Part shown: positions 61,780 to 64,000 of the stretch, piece by piece | Position numbering within the stretch: the first letter of the stretch is position 1 | Layout: the number at the start of each line of letters is the position of its first letter | DNA from: Luteitalea pratensis | GTDB taxonomy: Bacteria > Acidobacteriota > Vicinamibacteria > Vicinamibacterales > Vicinamibacteraceae | Assembly: GCF_001618865.1 (NCBI RefSeq) | Contig: NZ_CP015136.1 | Coordinates: forward strand, 1,895,001-1,959,000 | Reading direction: 5' to 3' | DNA length: 64,000 nt | Translations under genes and position numbers: made by a program | Notes under the pieces: generated by a model | What the model was told of the DNA's origin: nothing | Databases searched by the model: none | Seen by the model: the letters and a program-made list of their open reading frames with translations, nothing else

Positions 61780-63387
61780 TCAGGCCTGGATCTGGCCGGC
61801 GAGCTGCTGCAGCCTGATGATCACGAACTCGGCCGGCCTCAGCGGCGCGAAGCCGACGAGGATGTTCACGATGCCGAGGTTGATGTCGTTCTGTGTCGTC
61901 GTCTCGCGGTCGCATTTGACGAGATACGCCTCACGCGGTGTGCGGCCCTGGAACGCGCCCTGCCTGAAGAGGTTGTGCATGAACGCGCCGGCGTTCAGCC
62001 GGATCTGGGCCCAGAGCGGCTCGTCGTTGGGTTCGAAGACCACCCACTTGAGCCCGCGGTACAGGCTCTCCTCGATGTAGAGCGCCGTGCGGCGCACGGG
62101 CACGTACTTGTATTCGTCGGCGGCGGCGTCGGCGCCGCGCAGCGTGCGCGCGCCCCACACGACACGACCGTGCACGGGGAAGCTGCGCAGGCAGTTGATG
62201 CCGAGCGGATTCAGCAGCCCGTTCTCGGCGTCAGTCATCTCGACGCTCAGCCCGGCGACGCCGTTCAGCGAGGCATCGAGACCCGCCGGCGCCTTCCACA
62301 CGCCGCGCTGGCCGTCGGTGCGGGCCAGCACACCCGCGACCATGCCGGCTGCGGCGAACGTGTCCACGAGGCCATCGAGTTTCGAGTCGGCCTGGCGAAT
62401 GCGCGGGAAGTAGATCGCCGCATTGCGCGCCGCGTCTCCGTTCAGGCCCATGCCGGCAGCGCCGGATTGCGCGGCAGGCACGGTCGTCCACCCGGCCTTG
62501 GCGTCGACAATCAGCAACGCTCGCCGCTTCGCGCAGTAGGCCATGGCCTCCTGGTACACGTCGTCTGGAACGTCGCCACCCCGTGCGTCAGCAGCGATGC
62601 AGAGCAGGTTGAACAGGTCCGTCTTCTCGAGGGCGTAGAGCCCGGTCTTGTTCGCGGCGCTGCCCTTGTAGTCGGCTGTTCCGATCGGATCGCTGTCGGT
62701 GCCCGCGTCAGCAGCGTCCGACTTGGCTGCGGTGGACTTGGCGGCGGCGGTCCAGACGTCGACGTCGGTGAGCGCACCGACGTGCTTGGCAGGGCTCGCA
62801 TCCTTGGGCAACGCAACGCTGCTCGCCACCCTCGCCTGCAAGGACTCGTTGGCGAGCACGCGATCGGCGCGCCGCGCGCTCTCCTTCGTTGTGAGGTTGA
62901 GGTGGCTCTCGATCGCGCCGGTGATCCCGTCACGGAGCGTCAGGTCGAACACGTCGGCGGGTGGGACGCCAAGCCGCTGCGCGGCAGCCACGAGGTTGGG
63001 GTCAGTGGCGGCCTTCTTGTCCACGCGCGCGCGCAGCTGCATGCCCCATGCGCCGGGCGACGCGGCTTGCAACGTCAGCTCCGACACCTCGAGCGTCGCC
63101 GTGCCGGCTGCCGTCGCGGGCTTCTTGTAGAGCCGGACGACGACCGCCTGCGCGCCGCCGTTCAGGAAGAAGTCGCGCACCGCATAGCCGAGCGGCAGCG
63201 ACACGTGGAGGCCTCCGAATGTACGTTCGAAGTCGCCATAGTTCGTGAGCGTGACAGGTTCATTGACGGGGCCGCGTAGTGCCTTGCCGACAAACGCGGT
63301 GATCGAGGTCGCCACTCCGGCAATCGTGCGGACGCCACTGGGAAGTTCCTCGACGTACACGCCGGGGTAGCTGACGGACACGGGCAT
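61780..63387 (-). CDS. eCIS tail sheath protein
   Basis: 535 residues. The N terminus VSYPGVYVEELPSGVRTIAGVATSITAFVGKALRGPVNEPVTLTNYGDFERTFGG is diagnostic of contractile sheath proteins. The C terminus has the interlocking-arm region, FMHNLFRQGAFQGRTPREAYLVKCDRETTTQNDINLGIVNILVGFAPLRPAEFVIIRLQQLAGQ. The middle (about 120-280) is a variable Ala/Asp-rich insertion. It is the first gene of the operon, with a strong GAGGAGGAG site. A single sheath gene implies a homomeric sheath. Confidence 0.97.
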   Translation of the reverse strand: MPVSVSYPGVYVEELPSGVRTIAGVATSITAFVGKALRGPVNEPVTLTNYGDFERTFGGLHVSLPLGYAVRDFFLNGGAQAVVVRLYKKPATAAGTATLEVSELTLQAASPGAWGMQLRARVDKKAATDPNLVAAAQRLGVPPADVFDLTLRDGITGAIESHLNLTTKESARRADRVLANESLQARVASSVALPKDASPAKHVGALTDVDVWTAAAKSTAAKSDAADAGTDSDPIGTADYKGSAANKTGLYALEKTDLFNLLCIAADARGGDVPDDVYQEAMAYCAKRRALLIVDAKAGWTTVPAAQSGAAGMGLNGDAARNAAIYFPRIRQADSKLDGLVDTFAAAGMVAGVLARTDGQRGVWKAPAGLDASLNGVAGLSVEMTDAENGLLNPLGINCLRSFPVHGRVVWGARTLRGADAAADEYKYVPVRRTALYIEESLYRGLKWVVFEPNDEPLWAQIRLNAGAFMHNLFRQGAFQGRTPREAYLVKCDRETTTQNDINLGIVNILVGFAPLRPAEFVIIRLQQLAGQIQA

Positions 63388-63573
63388 GGGACTCCTCCTC
63401 GGGCGTGGCCCTCGCGCACGCCGATCCTCGGACTATTGCCTCAAACGTCCGCGGTGGCGTTCCCGTACACGCATGTGTCTCGTCCAACGGATCACTGTCC
63501 AGCTCGAGGATGTGGCGCGAAACTCATCATTTTGTTGCCGGGCCGTCTGAACCATCTGAAGAGATTGGACGTC

Positions 63574-64000
63574 ATGGTCAGCATGCGTCTCGCTGGATCG
63601 TGGGTCCTCGCCTCCGCTCTGCCGTTGCTCGCTCCATGCCCCACGAATGGCCAGGTCAGCGAGGGAATCTCCGTAACGCTGCAGAACGCACAGTACGACC
63701 TCGCGCGCGACGGCCGGACCTTCCTGATCGACGAGTCTGCGAAGTCGGCGTTCTTCATGTTGGGCGAGATGCACGGCGACAACGAGACGCCGGCGTTGCT
63801 ACGAGTGCTGTGGCCCGAGATGTCGAAGCTCGGCTACCGTCACATCGCGGCCGAACTCAGTCCATGGGCAGCGACGAGCCTCGAGTTTCCTGACCAGGGG
63901 GACGTCAATGCGATTCAACGGTCGTTCTCATGGACGCGGTCAGACGTGGCGTTTGTCGCCGAACAGCGGACCGGCGCGCGCGCAGTGCTCTGGGGATGTG
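63574..64000 (+). CDS. Exported protein with GEMHG motif, 3' end outside the window
   Basis: An open frame from ATG 63574 runs to the window edge (142 codons) with no stop. It has a signal-peptide-like start (MRLAGSWVLASALPLLAPCPTNGQ), then FFMLGEMHGDNETPALLRVLWPEMSKLGYRHIAAELSP. The GExHGxxE phrase followed by a G-Y-R-x-x-A-x-E strand is like the first active-site unit of erythromycin-esterase/ChaN-type proteins. It is transcribed divergently from the eCIS operon; whether it is related to it is unknown. Confidence 0.7.
   Translation, partial: MVSMRLAGSWVLASALPLLAPCPTNGQVSEGISVTLQNAQYDLARDGRTFLIDESAKSAFFMLGEMHGDNETPALLRVLWPEMSKLGYRHIAAELSPWAATSLEFPDQGDVNAIQRSFSWTRSDVAFVAEQRTGARAVLWGC

Larger units (their letters stand above)
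37636..63387 (-). other. Extracellular contractile injection system (eCIS) locus, 20 genes
   Basis: All 20 genes lie on one strand. Most neighbours overlap by 1-8 bases or are separated by fewer than 35; the only larger gap (199 bases) precedes the last gene. It contains every expected part of a contractile particle: sheath, tube, tube-adaptor, LysM protein, hub, spike, PAAR-like tip, gp25, gpJ-type wedges, gpI-like protein, AAA+ ATPase and Pvc16-type terminator. It also contains a DUF4157 (eCIS-core) protein. Capsid, terminase, portal, integrase, holin and the T6SS TssJLM complex are absent. I recognise no long helical tape-measure protein and only one tube gene. Confidence 0.93.

Noticed and set aside
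37636-63387. Prophage or type VI secretion system
   Set aside because: No capsid, portal, terminase, integrase or lysis genes, and no TssJ/L/M, TssK or ClpV. AAA+ Pvc15-like, DUF4255 and DUF4157 genes identify an eCIS.

Overview
The window is high-GC DNA that reads like a soil-type Acidobacteriota chromosome, most likely the Vicinamibacteria/Luteitalea group. This is inferred from gene families, not from a marker gene. The indicators are ADOP-type FtsX/MacB permeases (one paired with a PadR repressor), a CadC-like winged-helix regulator with TPRs, two very large TonB-dependent receptors with an N-terminal carboxypeptidase-regulatory-like domain, and a PEGA/PD40-type Ser/Thr kinase remnant. 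No rRNA, tRNA, CRISPR array, integrase or transposase was found.

Left part (1-37.6 kb): ordinary chromosomal genes on both strands. In order: the end of an ADOP permease; a CadC/TPR regulator divergent from a vanadium-haloperoxidase-like exported protein; a PadR-ADOP operon with a readable promoter; an exported protein; an MFS transporter coupled to a beta-propeller protein; TonB receptor 1; an orphan PIN toxin; a CuA-type cupredoxin coupled to a broken DUF1111 cytochrome; a GNAT; TonB receptor 2; an exported EEP-fold phosphodiesterase; a SnoaL/WapI-like pair; a Cache-domain membrane protein; DUF1697; an O-methyltransferase; an exported propeller; a heme-copper-oxidase-I/NnrS-like membrane protein; DUF1622 and a frameshifted DUF202; a minus-strand hydrolase/metallophosphatase/lipoprotein operon; a zinc ribbon; an RRM protein; a Tat-exported FMN oxidase with a CXXCH motif; and a decayed kinase gene. 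Short tandem heptamer arrays, an octamer array and a long inverted repeat lie between these genes.

Right part (37.6-63.4 kb): one minus-strand run of 20 tightly packed genes forms an extracellular contractile injection system (eCIS, phage-tail-like particle). In order of transcription it has sheath, inner tube, a hub-chaperone-like zinc-ribbon protein, a disordered protein, a Pvc16/DUF4255 terminator, an AAA+ ATPase, a 91-aa protein, two large putative cargo proteins, a 171-aa unknown, a tube-adaptor, LysM, hub, spike OB protein, PAAR-like tip, gp25, two gpJ-type baseplate proteins, a gpI-like protein with a probable beta-helix, and a DUF6519 protein. The first putative cargo protein is a DUF4157 protein carrying a candidate Cys-His protease-like region. 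The second carries an HEYLH metallopeptidase motif. No capsid, terminase, portal or lysis genes are present, and no T6SS membrane complex, so this is neither a prophage nor a T6SS.

After a short divergent intergenic region, the right edge holds the start of an exported protein with a GExHG motif. Four genes show apparent frameshifts. Whether these are true decay or assembly indels cannot be decided from the sequence alone.
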